Assembly: GCA_948470475.1 (NCBI GenBank)
Contig: OX419335.1
Location: 16,501,526-16,565,525 of the forward strand
Reading direction: 5' to 3'
Length of the DNA stretch: 64,000 bases
Source of the DNA: Galaxea fascicularis
Lineage: Eukaryota; Cnidaria; Anthozoa; Scleractinia; Euphylliidae
Below, one piece after another: positions 50,369-59,727 of this stretch. Position 1 is the stretch's first letter, and every line of letters starts with the position of its first letter. The notes below the pieces were generated by a model. That model was not told the DNA's origin. It saw only the letters and a list, made by a program, of their open reading frames with translations, and ran no database searches. Made by a program: the position numbers and the translations under genes.

Positions 50369-52875
50369 TACCAAATTTTTGCAGGTGGATAAGCTGATAT
50401 AAGGGAATTTGTTTGTTGGTAAATCCAGCTCCAGTGCGGCCTCATCTTTGCTATAAAATGAAACAAAATGTTGTCTTATATAATTCCCATGCGGCTTGCA
50501 ATCTTTCTTTTAACTTGCTTTACTTCTAAACAGGTTGACACGAGCAGTTTACAAGCAGAAGAGGTCTGGACCGGTGTTACATATGCAGTCGCTGCCGCTA
50601 TGATTCAAGAGGTACTGTATCTATGTTTGTGGGAGAGGAGGCAGGGAAAGTGAGGCTATCATTTTTAGCTCATGGATGACGTAGTCATGCCATGAGGTTG
50701 TGTTGTGGGTCTGAATTTCCCTCACTCACTCAGGGGATCACTCATTCGTTCACTCACTCGATTCTGATTAATTTATTCATTAAACTTTCCCCCGGTCCCT
50801 CCCCTGGTAAGTATTGCTTTTGTCTCCATAGTCTTCTTGCTCCAACGTTTGCAAATTTCAGCGTGTAGTACAAAGGCGGAGAATTTTGCTCTGCAGATAT
50901 TGTTGACGTGTTTAATGTTCATGGCGTCGGTTTTTCGTTTCGATTTTTCAACTCAACAAAGGTCTATTTTGTTTAAGGATCAGTGATCAGGTAAAGTTAA
51001 TAAGATGAAGAACACGAGCTGCGAGAATTGAACTTTGAAATCTTCGGAGCAGCGAAAATGAACTTCGAGATATCGCAAAAGCAACTATAAGGCTTATCAC
51101 TGTGCGGTAGCTGGGGCAGCAGTAATCGAGAATTTTTTGCCACAATATGATGGAAGAAGGAAGAATGAAGAAAATCGGCAAAAAAAGGAAATAGGAGAAA
51201 GACTTTCTAGCCAAAAAAACCGAATTCTGGCAAGCAACGCTTTTGATTTATGAGCAACATATGATCGATTTAAGCAGGTACGTAATGAAGTATTTTTGAA
51301 GACGCCCCTTTCATGGTGAACGCTCGATTGCAAATATGATCTTGTTTAGAAAGGCTATATCCCTTGGCTTAACCGATCAGTATAACACTTTGTCAACATT
51401 TGACAAAAACACAAGGACCACAAGCATGCAAATATTTTTCTCTGTGAGAATATAATTTGGTCTGACAAGCAGCTATAACAGCTAATCTGTTCGAACAACA
51501 AAATATTTGGAAAGTCAAGTTGATTGTAGCACAAAGTATAAATAGATGGAATGAATATCTCACCTTACAAAGCAAACGTTTTGTGCCGGACCCTGAATCG
51601 CTCAAAAACATTGTGACTGTAAAGCGTGACTAATTTCACTCAGGACTTTCACAAAATATGTTATTATCTGTATGTTATCTCGCATTCAGAATAGTCAGAA
51701 ATTTTATTACGACCAAAAACGTTTATAAAACTAACTTGAAATGAGCCGTCGACCAGTAAGAAACTTGAACTTGCCTGTTACACTTCTTAGCAAAGCGATC
51801 ACATTTGAATATTATTTTTATAGTCCGTGTACAAATTTGCATATTTGTGCTCCATCGCCGGTTCAAATTACTTACGTCTGTCAATTTCGTCTAATGTAAT
51901 GCTTCTGGCGCCTGTCAATCAACTGCGTAATTTTACGGAAAATATTAGCGCGTAAACGGTTCTTTTACCTAGAGGTGTGTCTGAAAAGGATGTGTACCCG
52001 CAAAACACAAACGAATGTACAGGTTTCTTGCACATATCTTTTTAGAAAATAAAGTTGTTGTAAATTCAAAGTATTGTTATGTTCCCCATCCATGAGCTGG
52101 CTCATAGGAGCCTTTGATCTATACTCTGTACTCATGGCTCGTAGTCCTTTCCTGTATGAGCAGTTGACATCTTTAGGCTGGGAACATAATTCTTGGCTCA
52201 TCTTTCTCACAAAGCCGCTTTCGTGGCCCCTCTCAGTTTATTTTAACTGGTTTGAATCCAGGAGTCATATCACAACTTGTCATATCACGATCGCTGGAGT
52301 GAGTGTAGTCCTGAGATGGATTGTTTGAGATACCACTGACAGAAGTTACAGCGGAACTTGAGCGGAAGTCAATATTACACATTGCAAAGGATAAGGTCTC
52401 TTATGTATCGACCGGATTGGTTAACGAACTAACATTTGTGCCAGTGTAAACGCAAAGAGCTTAAAAGTCTTAGTGAGGCTACAGAGCGGTTTTCATTTGT
52501 TTGGTGTTCTAAAAAATTCCCAGCACCACGCACTCGTCCTTTTAGCTCTAATTGGAGGTTTTGAAAGTAAAGTTGTATATTAATTGGCTGGATTGATTCT
52601 TATAGGGTTTGGTCGAAGAGGGCTTCAAAACGGCCAGCGGCATTTACAACACATGTTTTGAGAGACTGGGTATGGGTTTTCAGACTCCTGAGGCAATTGT
52701 TGCTAATGGCAACTTCCGCTCCCTCGCCTACATGAGACCGCTGAGCATCTGGGCCATACAATGGGCGCTGGAGAAAAAGCACGAGCCTGGCAGCGTGTCT
52801 GTCACTCAAGACACTGCTCCAAACACCAACTATTCTCAGTGTAATGGGTTTTGTAAAGTATCCAGTGATAATTAA
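20513..52875 (+). CDS. GBA2: Non-lysosomal glucosylceramidase (GBA2, GH116), 20 exons
   Basis: Exons: 20513-20664, 20744-20832, 23060-23175, 25048-25089, 26475-26669, 31345-31653, 32159-32270, 33879-34032, 39035-39160, 39405-39562, 40077-40181, 40557-40664, 42838-42923, 43002-43067, 43320-43426, 45383-45525, 45716-45834, 46367-46480, 50534-50611, 52606-52875. They sum to 2649 bases, 882 residues plus stop; human GBA2 is about 927. All junctions are GT-AG and in phase. The enzyme cleaves glucosylceramide to glucose and ceramide at the cytosolic face of ER/Golgi membranes. Landmarks: N-domain PLGGIG and [31 protein letters not shown]; nucleophile Glu445 in [32 protein letters not shown] (630-634), which holds the acid/base Asp; [32 protein letters not shown] near the end. 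The start ATG has a good context (A at -3, G at +4). Intact and probably functional. Confidence 0.95.
22739..22895. mobile_element. MITE family A, copy 2
   Basis: Reverse-oriented relative of 2566-2725. It starts AGGCTGTGCTCTAAG and its interior matches in reverse complement (GTGCAAAAACTAATATTTTG and TGGTCGCCCAATGGC). The right end is more diverged. It lies in GBA2 intron 2. Confidence 0.6.
25048..25089 (+). other. GBA2: GBA2 micro-exon (exon 4, 42 bp)
   Basis: Fourteen codons reading [14 protein letters not shown], flanked by TTGCAG and GTAAGT. It aligns with the F-x-V-C-[VL]-R...T-[VT]-Y-Q segment expected between exon 3 (ending VEANQ) and exon 5 (starting AVLSP). Both sides are phase 0, so skipping it would delete 14 residues without a frameshift. 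It is already included in the GBA2 entry. Confidence 0.9.
25528..25765. mobile_element. MITE family E in GBA2 intron 4
   Basis: About 238 bases bounded by GGGCCTGGTTGTTCAAAAAC and, inverted, GGACCTGGTTCTTTGAAAGC. Each is followed inward by a GATTAA/GCTAATCC word. Terminal repeats are roughly 45 bases and imperfect. This end sequence is common in metazoan MITEs. No coding capacity. Confidence 0.7.
26264..26524 (+). repeat. 65-bp tandem repeat containing GBA2 splice acceptor
   Basis: Four tandem units starting at about 26264, 26330, 26395 and 26460. Each contains AACTCTG..ACATAG|GCTGTT and AACCGTCCCAATGGAGTTC; the bar marks the 3' splice site. The fourth unit supplies the true acceptor (AG ending at 26474) and the first codons of exon 5. 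Decoy AGs end at 26278, 26344 and 26409. Using any of them would shift the frame (196, 130 and 65 extra bases). Confidence 0.85.
28021..29284 (+). pseudogene. Decayed transposase-like gene (MULE-like?)
   Basis: Frames 28035-28307, 28525-28794 and 28953-29285 join through frameshifts and stops into one ancestral protein. Readable pieces: [38 protein letters not shown] (other frame), [30 protein letters not shown] and [11 protein letters not shown]. These match my memory of a repetitive cnidarian family with a MULE-type DDE transposase domain, but the assignment needs a search. The frame is broken several times and cannot be functional. It lies in GBA2 intron 5 on the sense strand. Confidence 0.45.
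30868..30962. repeat. Degenerate minisatellite (about 26-bp unit)
   Basis: Three to four imperfect copies of GGTGCTTCGTTTTCGACTTAG-like units with variable spacers. Confidence 0.7.
33057..33363. mobile_element. Foldback element in GBA2 intron 7
   Basis: Arms of about 45 bases: TAGAGTTGTGTCCGAGCCCG at the left and its imperfect reverse complement at the right. Both carry CGGACxCxATGCCGGAxTACTATTT. A related palindrome, GTGTCCGTGCCCGGACAC, occurs nearby at 32811-32828. The interior is non-coding. Confidence 0.65.
34555..36058 (+). mobile_element. Inverted-repeat element carrying a RecQ-like helicase fragment
   Basis: Bounded by an inverted repeat of about 23 bases: TAGCCTGCAGTGCAGGCGG at the left and, inverted, TAGCCTGCAGTGCAGGTGG at the right. 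A GC-rich left part leads into a helicase reading frame (34935-35384). The right part is non-coding and ends with a second GC-rich stretch. It lies in GBA2 intron 8. The architecture suggests a TIR transposon that carries or captured a RecQ-type gene piece. Confidence 0.5.
34935..35384 (+). pseudogene. RecQ-like helicase N-terminal fragment, P-loop damaged
   Basis: About 150 codons. [12 protein letters not shown] is the Q motif/motif 0, [14 protein letters not shown] is motif I with Glu replacing the P-loop Lys (TGFGKS expected), and [14 protein letters not shown] is motif Ia. [10 protein letters not shown] then follows and the similarity ends near 35200. The DEAH box and RecA2 lobe are absent. 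The lost lysine should abolish ATP binding. It resembles the multicopy RecQ-like helicase family of corals and is not the housekeeping RecQ/BLM gene. Confidence 0.65.
36078..36240. mobile_element. Foldback MITE family C, copy 2 (right end truncated)
   Basis: Starts AATAGGCCATTTCCGA as in 12358-12535. It contains AAAGCGAGTCTTGGTGCTCA and its reverse complement around a spacer rich in CATTCACA/TGTGAATG. It lies about 20 bases from the right end of the helicase-bearing element. Confidence 0.65.
36661..37022 (+). mobile_element. MITE family B, copy 2
   Basis: Starts TAGGGAGTTT and ends GCCGTCCTAGTGTCTAAAACT. The interior shares CACGTGCAGAGCGATTG and GTTGTTTTGCAGAGGACGGC with copies 1, 3 and 4. 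First of three contiguous copies. Confidence 0.75.
37023..37335 (+). mobile_element. MITE family B, copy 3 (diverged)
   Basis: Begins AAGGAGTTTAATTAATGACTA and keeps AAACGTCGCTTGAAAATATAA, TTTTGCAGAGTACGGC and CCATTGTTTTGTGGC. More diverged than its neighbours and missing the inner GGCGACGGC run at its right end, where copy 4 begins. Confidence 0.6.
37336..37705 (-). mobile_element. MITE family B, copy 4 (inverted)
   Basis: Complete copy in the reverse orientation: TAGGGAGTTTTAGCAACTAG at the left, TCTTAAACTCCCTA at the right. With copy 2 it forms a large inverted repeat of about 1 kb. Confidence 0.75.
38213..38300. mobile_element. Short foldback repeat
   Basis: An 88-base near-palindrome. 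AAGGCTAGTTTCCATATG pairs with CATATGGAAACCAGCCTT, with further pairing through CTACGAT/ATCGTAG. GBA2 intron 8. Confidence 0.7.
41010..41567. mobile_element. Foldback element of about 560 bp in GBA2 intron 12
   Basis: Terminal inverted repeats of about 140 bases. ATATTGGCCATTCCGGAGTTG starts the left arm, and AACTCCGGAATGGCCAATAT ends the right. The arms share ACCATCACATGAAAGA and GACCAAGTTTGATTCTTTTA in opposite orientation. The interior is non-coding. Confidence 0.8.
41601..41860 (+). mobile_element. tRNA-derived SINE, copy 2, split by an insertion
   Basis: A-box-like TGGCGTAGTGGTGAGCGC (41613-41630) and B-box GGTTCGATTC (from about 41745), then the same body as 12574-12746, ending TCCGGTTTTCCCCTCTC. 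Between the two boxes sits about 90 extra bases (41637-41726) made of three imperfect CTATGACCCTTTTTATG-like units. The insertion separates the pol III promoter boxes, so this copy should be inactive. Confidence 0.75.
46083..46215. repeat. Inverted pair of CTGATGA...GAAACG repeat ends
   Basis: Two copies of the word set GATGATGACTT..CGCT.AGGTTGTCGAAACG face each other, one on each strand. The plus copy is at about 46170-46205 and the minus copy at about 46090-46140. It resembles the ends of cnidarian Penelope-like or related retroelements. No coding capacity. Confidence 0.5.
47232..49188 (-). mobile_element. IS3EU-like DNA transposon with long terminal inverted repeats, decayed
   Basis: Outer arms: ATTTGGGTTGACTATGGCAA at the left and its reverse complement with few changes at the right. 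They extend through GCCGATTGTAG and an ATATATATTCAATTCAGTATTTA-type stretch. An inner inverted pair (GACTGGGTCAA.CCATCGGAT at 47687-47707 and its complement near 49030-49055) continues the arms. The left arm is interrupted by roughly 330 bases (47340-47670), probably another insertion. Between the arms a broken transposase reads on the minus strand. Confidence 0.6.
48400..48987 (-). pseudogene. Broken IS3EU/integrase-type transposase N-terminal part
   Basis: Starts at an ATG at 48985-48987 ([17 protein letters not shown]). It hits a stop near 48850, then continues in another frame ([17 protein letters not shown]). After a further frameshift near 48665 it reads [20 protein letters not shown], a helix-turn-helix, then [20 protein letters not shown] and [11 protein letters not shown]. 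This layout is known for eukaryotic IS3-like transposases with an rve integrase core. The catalytic DDE part is missing, so the element cannot move itself. Confidence 0.6.
50176..50385 (+). repeat. Dispersed repeat family D, copy 2, with duplicated CTGACGA...GAAAC motif
   Basis: Relative of 17755-17903. Within it, TGACGAA.GGCTAACGCTCG followed by AAACGTCAGCTTTTAGAATCC occurs twice in tandem (about 50237-50279 and 50288-50328). The flanking GTGGTGCTGCGTCGGTG and CCTGTACGGTGGTCAATTTA are shared with copy 1. Confidence 0.65.
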
Positions 52876-53752
52876 GTTCAACCCATACATCATTATCATT
52901 ACCATTTATCATTAATTACAATACACATGAACGGCTTAATGTAATGTTATTTACCCGGTGAAGCCATTTATGGAGACTGCTTAAAAAGTACCAGTATGGT
53001 AAAAATCATGAGGAGAGCTATTGTACGTAAAATCGCCTTTTTATTGTGTCTTGTCATACACACAAGAACCAAGGTCTTTTTTGATTTAAGTATCGTTAGG
53101 TTCGTTGTTTCGTAGTGCTACTTAGTTACAGTATTGATTTCATTTCAGTTTAGTTAATGGCGCATGCGGTGCAAACTTTTCTGATATCCATTTTCAAATT
53201 TTCTGCAAGAAGAAAATGTTGTATATAACGAATGCAAGAAGTGTTTACTTTGCAAAGCGCTGCAATTGCATATCAGTCCTATTTATACACAATGAAATTT
53301 TTAGTCTTGCAATATACCGGTAAAAATTGAAAGGAATTTATGTATAAGAAAAGGGAAGGAAAATATTCATCGCAATTACCAACCATTATGACTATTTGTT
53401 ACAAATTTTTCTCTTAGCGGTAACGAAAGTTTTATTTTAACAGATTGGAAGGCCAGAAAGGATCGCCTTTTGTTCGTATTCTTATTTTATGTACTTGAAT
53501 TTGTATTAAGTTTACTTTGGATGGGGTACAAATATTCGTTTTAAGTAAGGAATGCCACAGATGCCTACTTTTAATACAGGATGTGAGACGTTGAGTACTT
53601 TGCACGTTTTGCTAATCCGTTCTCCCAGCACAACATGCTGGTCATGTGTAGGTGCAGACGTTTGGTGAAATGTATATTTTTGGCAAGTTTCCGTGTCATT
53701 AATGAACTTTTTTTTCGAGAAACGGTTTTAGTACTGTGGATGGTATATATGA

Positions 53753-53758
53753 AATAAA
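53753..53758 (+). terminator. GBA2: Possible GBA2 polyadenylation signal
   Basis: AATAAA about 880 bases after the GBA2 stop, ahead of the first recognisable repeat. Plausible but not decisive. Confidence 0.3.
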
Positions 53759-53764
53759 TTATAT

Positions 53765-54090
53765 ATGAACGGCGGATGTGAAATCAAATGAAGACTGATG
53801 CTCGCAGTTGCGTAAAATTCAGGGCTTCAACGGGGTTTGATACCGGTGCGATGCTCTAACCAGCTGAGCCATGAAGCAGGTCAATTGTAGGTTCATATGT
53901 TCCCGTGAGATATGGATGTGGTGATATATTTGAAATGCGGATGTGAAATCAAATGAAGACTGATCCTCGCAGTTGTGAACGCCATTTAGGCAATTACGTA
54001 AGGAAGCCTGAAAAAAATTAAGGACTTCAACGGGGTTGGAACCCGTGACCTCGCGATACCGGTACGATGTTCAAACCCCGTTGAAGTAGA
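53765..54090 (-). mobile_element. tRNA-derived repeat, two partial units
   Basis: The words GCGGATGTGAAATCAAATGA and CTTCAACGGGGTT occur twice (near 53772/53936 and 53825/54027). On the minus strand the units read as a tRNA-like 5' end (GGCTCAGCTGGTTAGAGCATCG) with a B-box-like end (GGTTCCAACCCC or GGTTTGAACATCG variants). The tRNA fold is not intact. A SINE family different from the one at 12574 and 41601. Confidence 0.55.
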
Positions 54091-55222
54091 CCTAATGAAT
54101 TTTTTACCGTGGATAAATAAAGATTAAAAACAAAATTAGATCTTGAAATCAGTCAAAGAGAAGTTTGCAATACGAGGCAAGTGTCCTTGGTACAAAGCTT
54201 TTGTCCAGTTGTTACTTGAGTGGCCATTGGATTCCCTCTTGACTTCTTTTCGTTTCTCAGTTGTTAAAGGCTATTTGTCACACTGCAACAGCAAGCCATT
54301 ACGTCACATTGCAAATAAAAAGTTTTGATTGCAACCGTCATTTACATTGCAAAAAGATGGCAGCGACTTGATCTAGCAGAACCAGCAAAGCGCGTTGTAA
54401 TGTGTTTCAAATACCTCTTTTCGAAAAGTCCTGGCTTTGTAAAGTTTGAAAGTAGGGAATGTGAGGTTACTGGTCAAGCGTAATTGTATTTTCTTAACAC
54501 TGAAAAAGGAAAATTCAGCCTTGGTTCAGCGACGTGTGAAGCACATAAATGAAAACATCCAAGATTTGCCGAAATAAAGTTATCTGTTACAGTATCCACT
54601 ACGCAGATGCCCCGCTTTCTTGGTGACCATCTGCTACCTGAGAAAAACGTCGATACCTTTGCGCATGTGAACCAACATTTTTGACACGACAGTTGAAGTC
54701 AGTCACTGTTCCCATTTCGTACGATTTTCATGTCATGTTATATTTTACACCCGTGGGTACCCTACACAGTCCCAAGCCAGACGACGATCGAATAATATCC
54801 CATGATGCAATTTGCTACGTACATGACGCAACATCGAAGTTATCATGGATTTCAGCGTGAAATAACGTGGTTTTCTCCGCGGTCTATTTCTTATTTGTAT
54901 TGTAGTAAAAGGTAAGAAAAGTGCATTACTTAATTCTTTGGCACAATTATAATGATTTGTAAGTGTTCAAGAGGGCAATCTTATTATAATATTCTTGTCT
55001 TATGTGACCATTCGCATCACAAAGCATTCATTGACCCGTAACAAGGTCATGAATATTCGCTTTTTTATATATATATATAGTATGTTGATGTCTTCCACTT
55101 TTGGGCATCACGCCACAGAATATAGACATAATAGTGAATTTTGGCCAAGAAGTACCGAGAAGTACCCACATTTTTATGACCTTTTGAACGATCGAAGTTG
55201 ACTGAAATTTCGTAACATACCA

Positions 55223-55615
55223 TACCCTGGGTGCCAGAGGTTATTTTTTTCGTTTGGTTGCGGGAAATAACGCGGCGCGAAGCGCCGAAAGGAAAAAAGA
55301 TAACCTCTGGTCACACGAGCAATCAACCTCATTTCCATGTGACAAATTAGTTCAGAATTTGAACTAGTTCGTTGATTGGTTCTTCAAAGGAAACAACAAT
55401 TGTGATTGGCTTACGAAAAGCGTGGTTTCCCAGCCGACATGAAACAAGAGCTACGATTGGCTTAGTAAAAGCGTGGTTTCCCAGGCGACAGCACAGCAAG
55501 GAAATGAGGTTCATTATTCGTGTGACCAGAGGTTTTTTTTTTTTTCGTTTCGGCGCTTTGCGCCGCGTTATTTCCCGCAACCAAACGAAAAAAATAACCT
55601 CTGGCACCCAGGGTA
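55223..55615. mobile_element. Foldback element with 95-bp arms
   Basis: TACCCTGGGTGCCAGAGGTTA starts the left arm and its exact reverse complement ends the right. Both arms contain GGTTGCGGGAAATAACGCGG and GCGCxAAGCGCCGAAA with few differences. The roughly 200-base centre has a direct repeat of GATTGGCTTA(C/G)(G/T)AAAAGCGTGGTTTCCCAG. The arms would form a long hairpin. Confidence 0.8.
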
Positions 55616-55810
55616 AACATACCAGTCTTGCGTGTGTGGATGTGTCTCAGTTCGTTTGGCGCTTTATTCCCGCGCTTGGTCATCTTTTAGAGTCAAAATG
55701 ATTATTTTCGAAGGTGTTTTGGTTATTATTCTTTCGTAAACTGCAAATGCTCAGCAGTGATAACTAGCCTTAATAACGGAGTGTTTAACTTCGTAAATCT
55801 CAATAGCTCA

Positions 55811-56023
55811 ATGGAACCATCATCTTCAAAGAGATGTCATGTAGCAAGCGGCACAACACCGAACAAACCTGTTAAGAAGCGGACAAGAGATGTCAACAGA
55901 AAAATCAGAAAACCCCTTAGCTTCTCTTCGGAAAATGTACCTCTTGAAAATGAAAGTGATGGCTTGGTCAGTCCAGAGATCAAGATGCGGTCTCGAGCGA
56001 ATTCGCAACAACCGCAGGGATGA
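55811..56023 (+). CDS. Uncharacterised basic/Ser-rich ORF
   Basis: Seventy codons from ATG. The start is rich in Ser, Lys and Arg (MEPSSSKRCHVASG, KKRTRDVNRKIRKP), like a nuclear-localisation region or the first exon of a transposon protein, and the C-terminus is polar. I recognise no domain. It lies within the 54777-58280 interval, which makes an element-borne exon more likely than a host gene. Coding status unproven. Confidence 0.2.
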   Translation: MEPSSSKRCHVASGTTPNKPVKKRTRDVNRKIRKPLSFSSENVPLENESDGLVSPEIKMRSRANSQQPQG

Positions 56024-57553
56024 GAGCTCTTCTTCGTTCGCCCATGCTTTCCACATAGCTTATATGTGCTTCACGACAGACCAACGAAACACAAGTAAAA
56101 CCCTTCACTGTAACGGCAAAATTATCCTTGGAAACGCAGTGAAAATAAACTAAATCGGTACTCTTGAAAGCAGAAGCCACGGAATTCAGACAAGTCTGAA
56201 AGCACGCCATGGTTTCTTCGCGAAAGCGTGGAATAAAACATAGGCACGCAATGCGTGCTTGAGCTATTTTGTGAAGAGTGGTGAAATGTTGATAAGATAG
56301 GGAGAAGTCAGAAAATGGTTGAATGGTGAGTCATTTATCTGTGGCGCTTTTGGTTTTTGCTATGGTATCGGAGAAGTACAACCAAACTGTTTCAGACGAA
56401 CTATGCAACATACTACAATATATGAGACCACAAAAACCGAATCAACGTTGAATACATTACTGATAATGAATATAGATGTAATTGCCGTAACAATCAATTT
56501 CTGATTTTCAAGTGCTTTATGCTGTTTACTTCGGACAGCAAAAAAAGCCCGACCTAAACAAACGCTCTTATTTTAGTGTTGGGCCTTTTGCTGACAATGT
56601 CTGTGTACAGTAAGCAGATGAGCGTAACACCGCGTTATATCCCGAAATAAGGGCAATATTAAACTTACCGACTCGAAAACAAACCACCAATTAATTCCAA
56701 AATAAGCTCCTCCGAATTAAGAGCGTCATCGGTTGTACAATATTAAAAAACCCGATCAACAGACAAACAACGGATCGAAATCTGCCAATAAGAAGAAGAG
56801 AAAATTGAAGTTGAGAAAAGTAACCAATAAAAACGGTTAAAAGTGACCAATCATTGTAACAGAAAATAAATTTAATTAGATGTTGTTGTAAACACGTTGA
56901 ATTGACCACGTGCAAATCTTGTGATTGATCAAAGGTGGATGCACGTGACCGATCAAAGTTCGGAGTCGCATTTAACCAACAGCGCTGCCTTATTCATGTC
57001 GGAATTAACCAACGAACTTGCTATTACCAAACGTATGCACGTGATAGATCAAAGTTGAAAATTGCATTTAATAAACAGGGCTGTATGTCTTGGTGCCTGT
57101 TTACACGTGAGAGACAAAAGTAATCCATTTGACGAAATTGCTCACTATTCGAAATCACCATTTTCATTGTTTAACATAAAAACGGCTTCACTTCAAGGGG
57201 AACAAATATCCAGATTAAGGATTCCCTTCTATAGCATTTTTCTTCCGTACAAATATCACTTGTGGAAACAGCCACTTCTGATTAGACTAATATTCATTTA
57301 TTCGTTTGACGTTTTTTGCCGCTTTTCACCGCCTGCATTATTTCCGATAATCAGAGCATTCAATCAGTTCAATGGCAAATAGTAATATGTAATTTAAAGA
57401 ACACTGATCTCAGAACGGCATTTCTTCCCCGCTAGGTCTCTCGCGGTTACACTACGGGTTGTTTGAATAACTCGACGTTTCAATTCTCAAAAACTAAATT
57501 TCATTGTTTTCAACCCTTGGTCGAGTGCCACTAACATAGTTCTACTTTCGTTT

Positions 57554-58095
57554 TCATCGAGATGACCAAGTTAAAAGATGCTGAAAAATCATGAAGGACT
57601 TTCTAGGAGGCGCAGGTATCATTTCACAGAACAGGTTGTGCATCGCACGCAATTCAAAATAGTAAAGACACTTTAATGCTTCAAAGTCTTGTGTTGAATG
57701 CAGTTCATCCATTAACAAACATGAGCAGCCGTAAACTTCAAATACTTTCGTCGCCACCTTACTACCTTCATCATCCATCGAAACAGCACAACTCATACTT
57801 CATTCTAATCTGACTCCAGTATCTCACGCCTATTGTTATCATTCACGCATGCGTTAAATATACGAACCCTTTTCTCCGGAAAGACTACCATAATGGTGGT
57901 CCCCCTTGTCGTGATAGTAATAAATACATCACGCAACAGTAGATGGATGACGCGTGACATTCCGCGTTGATGTTCCTTTGCGTAATCAACACGCATGTGT
58001 AACTTAGTCTCAGTGCTGACCATCACTGACCACATGCTTTTAAAAACATCTTTAAAACAGGGAATTAGATTGGCCGCTGGCTGAAACAATGCCAT
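57554..58095 (-). pseudogene. Two adjacent unassigned minus-strand ORFs
   Basis: Frames 57805-58095 (96 codons) and 57554-57796 (80 codons) lie end to end in nearby frames and could be one broken gene. The first reads like a globular, mixed alpha/beta protein (VDYAKEHQRGMSRVIHLLL, FITITTRGTTIMVVFPEKRV). The second has WMMKVV-like pieces out of frame. No family recognised. Both are inside the candidate element 54777-58280. Confidence 0.2.
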
Positions 58096-59727
58096 CTAAA
58101 GAAACCTTTATTTTATTGGTTCAAGGCAGAACCATCCGACCACGGAAGAATTTCTTGAGCTTCATGCTGACATAGAGCGATTTTGTTTACACAAAATAGC
58201 TCAATAATGACGTCACGTACGCAGTGATAATATAAGCCTAAACGAGGTGCATCATGGGATACTATTCGATCGTCGTCTGGTCCCAAGCATGCTAGTCCCC
58301 GCGTTAGACAAAATAGTTATTGACCTGTTTTATTCCACACTTCTCCACAAACTCCTTCAACTCGGAAAATAAAATGTCACTCCCTCGCTTTGATGGATAT
58401 CCTCGATTTTAATCCATCAAATATTTTCGCTTGCACGCGATTGGTCTAAACGCACCACGCGACTGAATACTGGGGAATATCCCAAATGCGTATTACGAAA
58501 AATATTTGAAGGGTAAAAAACACAATAGCGTCCATTTGGCTTTTAAAATATGCTCGGATACTTGTCCTTGGACATTATCAGTTCCTCGAGCTTCGCTCTG
58601 GGAGAACTGTTCGCTTCCCGGAACAGATAATTTAGGTGCCGTTACACACACCACGACAAATGGCATTTCCCATGGTAGATCATCCCGAGGTGCATCAAAC
58701 TCGGGTTTTGGAATGCCGTGTCAACCTTCGGTTACACGTAGTTTGTGATTTGCCAAAGATAAAGTCGCGCTTAAACCCGCGAAGACAAACCACTTCCTTT
58801 GCAGTTACGAGTTGATGTCAAACGGAGCACCGTGATTCGCTCTTGTATCTTGGGCATCAAAAACACCATTGCAACTTACCACGTTAAACGTCATGGGCAC
58901 TTCGTGTGATATTTTTGACGTATCCATGGATACTTACCATGGGAAAATTACCTTGGTAATGTCGGTCACACTCCCTAAATGCGCTTCCACGCGGTGAAAG
59001 GGTCACTAACCACGATAAAAGTGCCCCGTGTAATCCCACCTAACGTCCGAGCATATTTGCGTGCCAAATGGAGACTATTGTTTATTTAGCGTTCAAAGTC
59101 GTTCAGACGAAACCATTTTGCAACGGCCTGGGAAAATATCGAGTCCTATTTGCGTATATGTCGAACGATGGCTCACTCTGATTTTGCTTCTCAGTTTGTA
59201 CTGCTCCTTCTCTAAACATATCTCAACCACCGCATCTTTTTGCAAAGAGAAGTCTATGTTACAGGTGTTCATTATCTACAAGTACATTACAATCTGACAA
59301 AAGTTGGTGTGGGACAGGCAAAATTATTCCATCTGTAATGGAATGTTCCTCAAAACAAATTTCCCAGCATTTTCAACGAGGAAATTGACAGAAAACTATG
59401 ATATATGAACTACTCCTCGACTGATTTCATTTGAACAGACTCGGTAGATAGAATCATCACGATAAAACAATAGACTACCACAGCAGACACTGCTTAATCT
59501 CCAGTGCCACCAAATAGTTTTAAAAACAGACTCGAAACTCGGAACCATATAAATTCATGAGTCAAGCACTTCGTTACATTAAAAATAAAAAAGCTTGGGT
59601 TTAAATACTGTGAAGTGCATTGAAAATCTGAACCTCTCATTTGAAGGCAAACTCGAGCAAATAAATAACAACGTAATTTTCTTACAGTAATTATTTTAAA
59701 AAATGTCTTCCTAGGAGAGTCCGTGGG

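Larger units (their letters stand above)
46481..50533. other. GBA2 intron 18 with an IS3EU-like element
   Basis: A 4 kb intron. It contains the inverted-repeat element 47232-49188, an AT-rich tail with repeated GTCGAAC words (49190-49740), and a dispersed repeat with an internal duplication (50176-50385). The rest shows nothing I can assign. Confidence 0.5.
54777..58280. mobile_element. Candidate 3.5-kb element with 33-bp matching inverted ends
   Basis: CCAGACGACGATCGAATAAT (54777-54796), continuing ATCCCATGATGCA, is repeated in reverse complement at 58248-58280 with one difference. The two ends face each other like terminal inverted repeats. Inside lie a foldback element (55223-55615), an open frame at 55811-56023 and minus-strand frames at 57554-58095. 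Target duplications are not obvious, so two independent copies of a short repeat remain possible. Confidence 0.4.
52876..59727. other. Convergent intergenic region between GBA2 and the ZnT5-like gene
   Basis: About 6.9 kb. It should begin with the GBA2 3' UTR and end with that of the transporter. It contains a tRNA-derived repeat (53765-54090), a candidate large element with matching ends (54777-58280) holding a foldback element and unassigned ORFs, and otherwise AT-rich DNA. From 58281 to 59727 I see nothing I can support. Confidence 0.5.
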
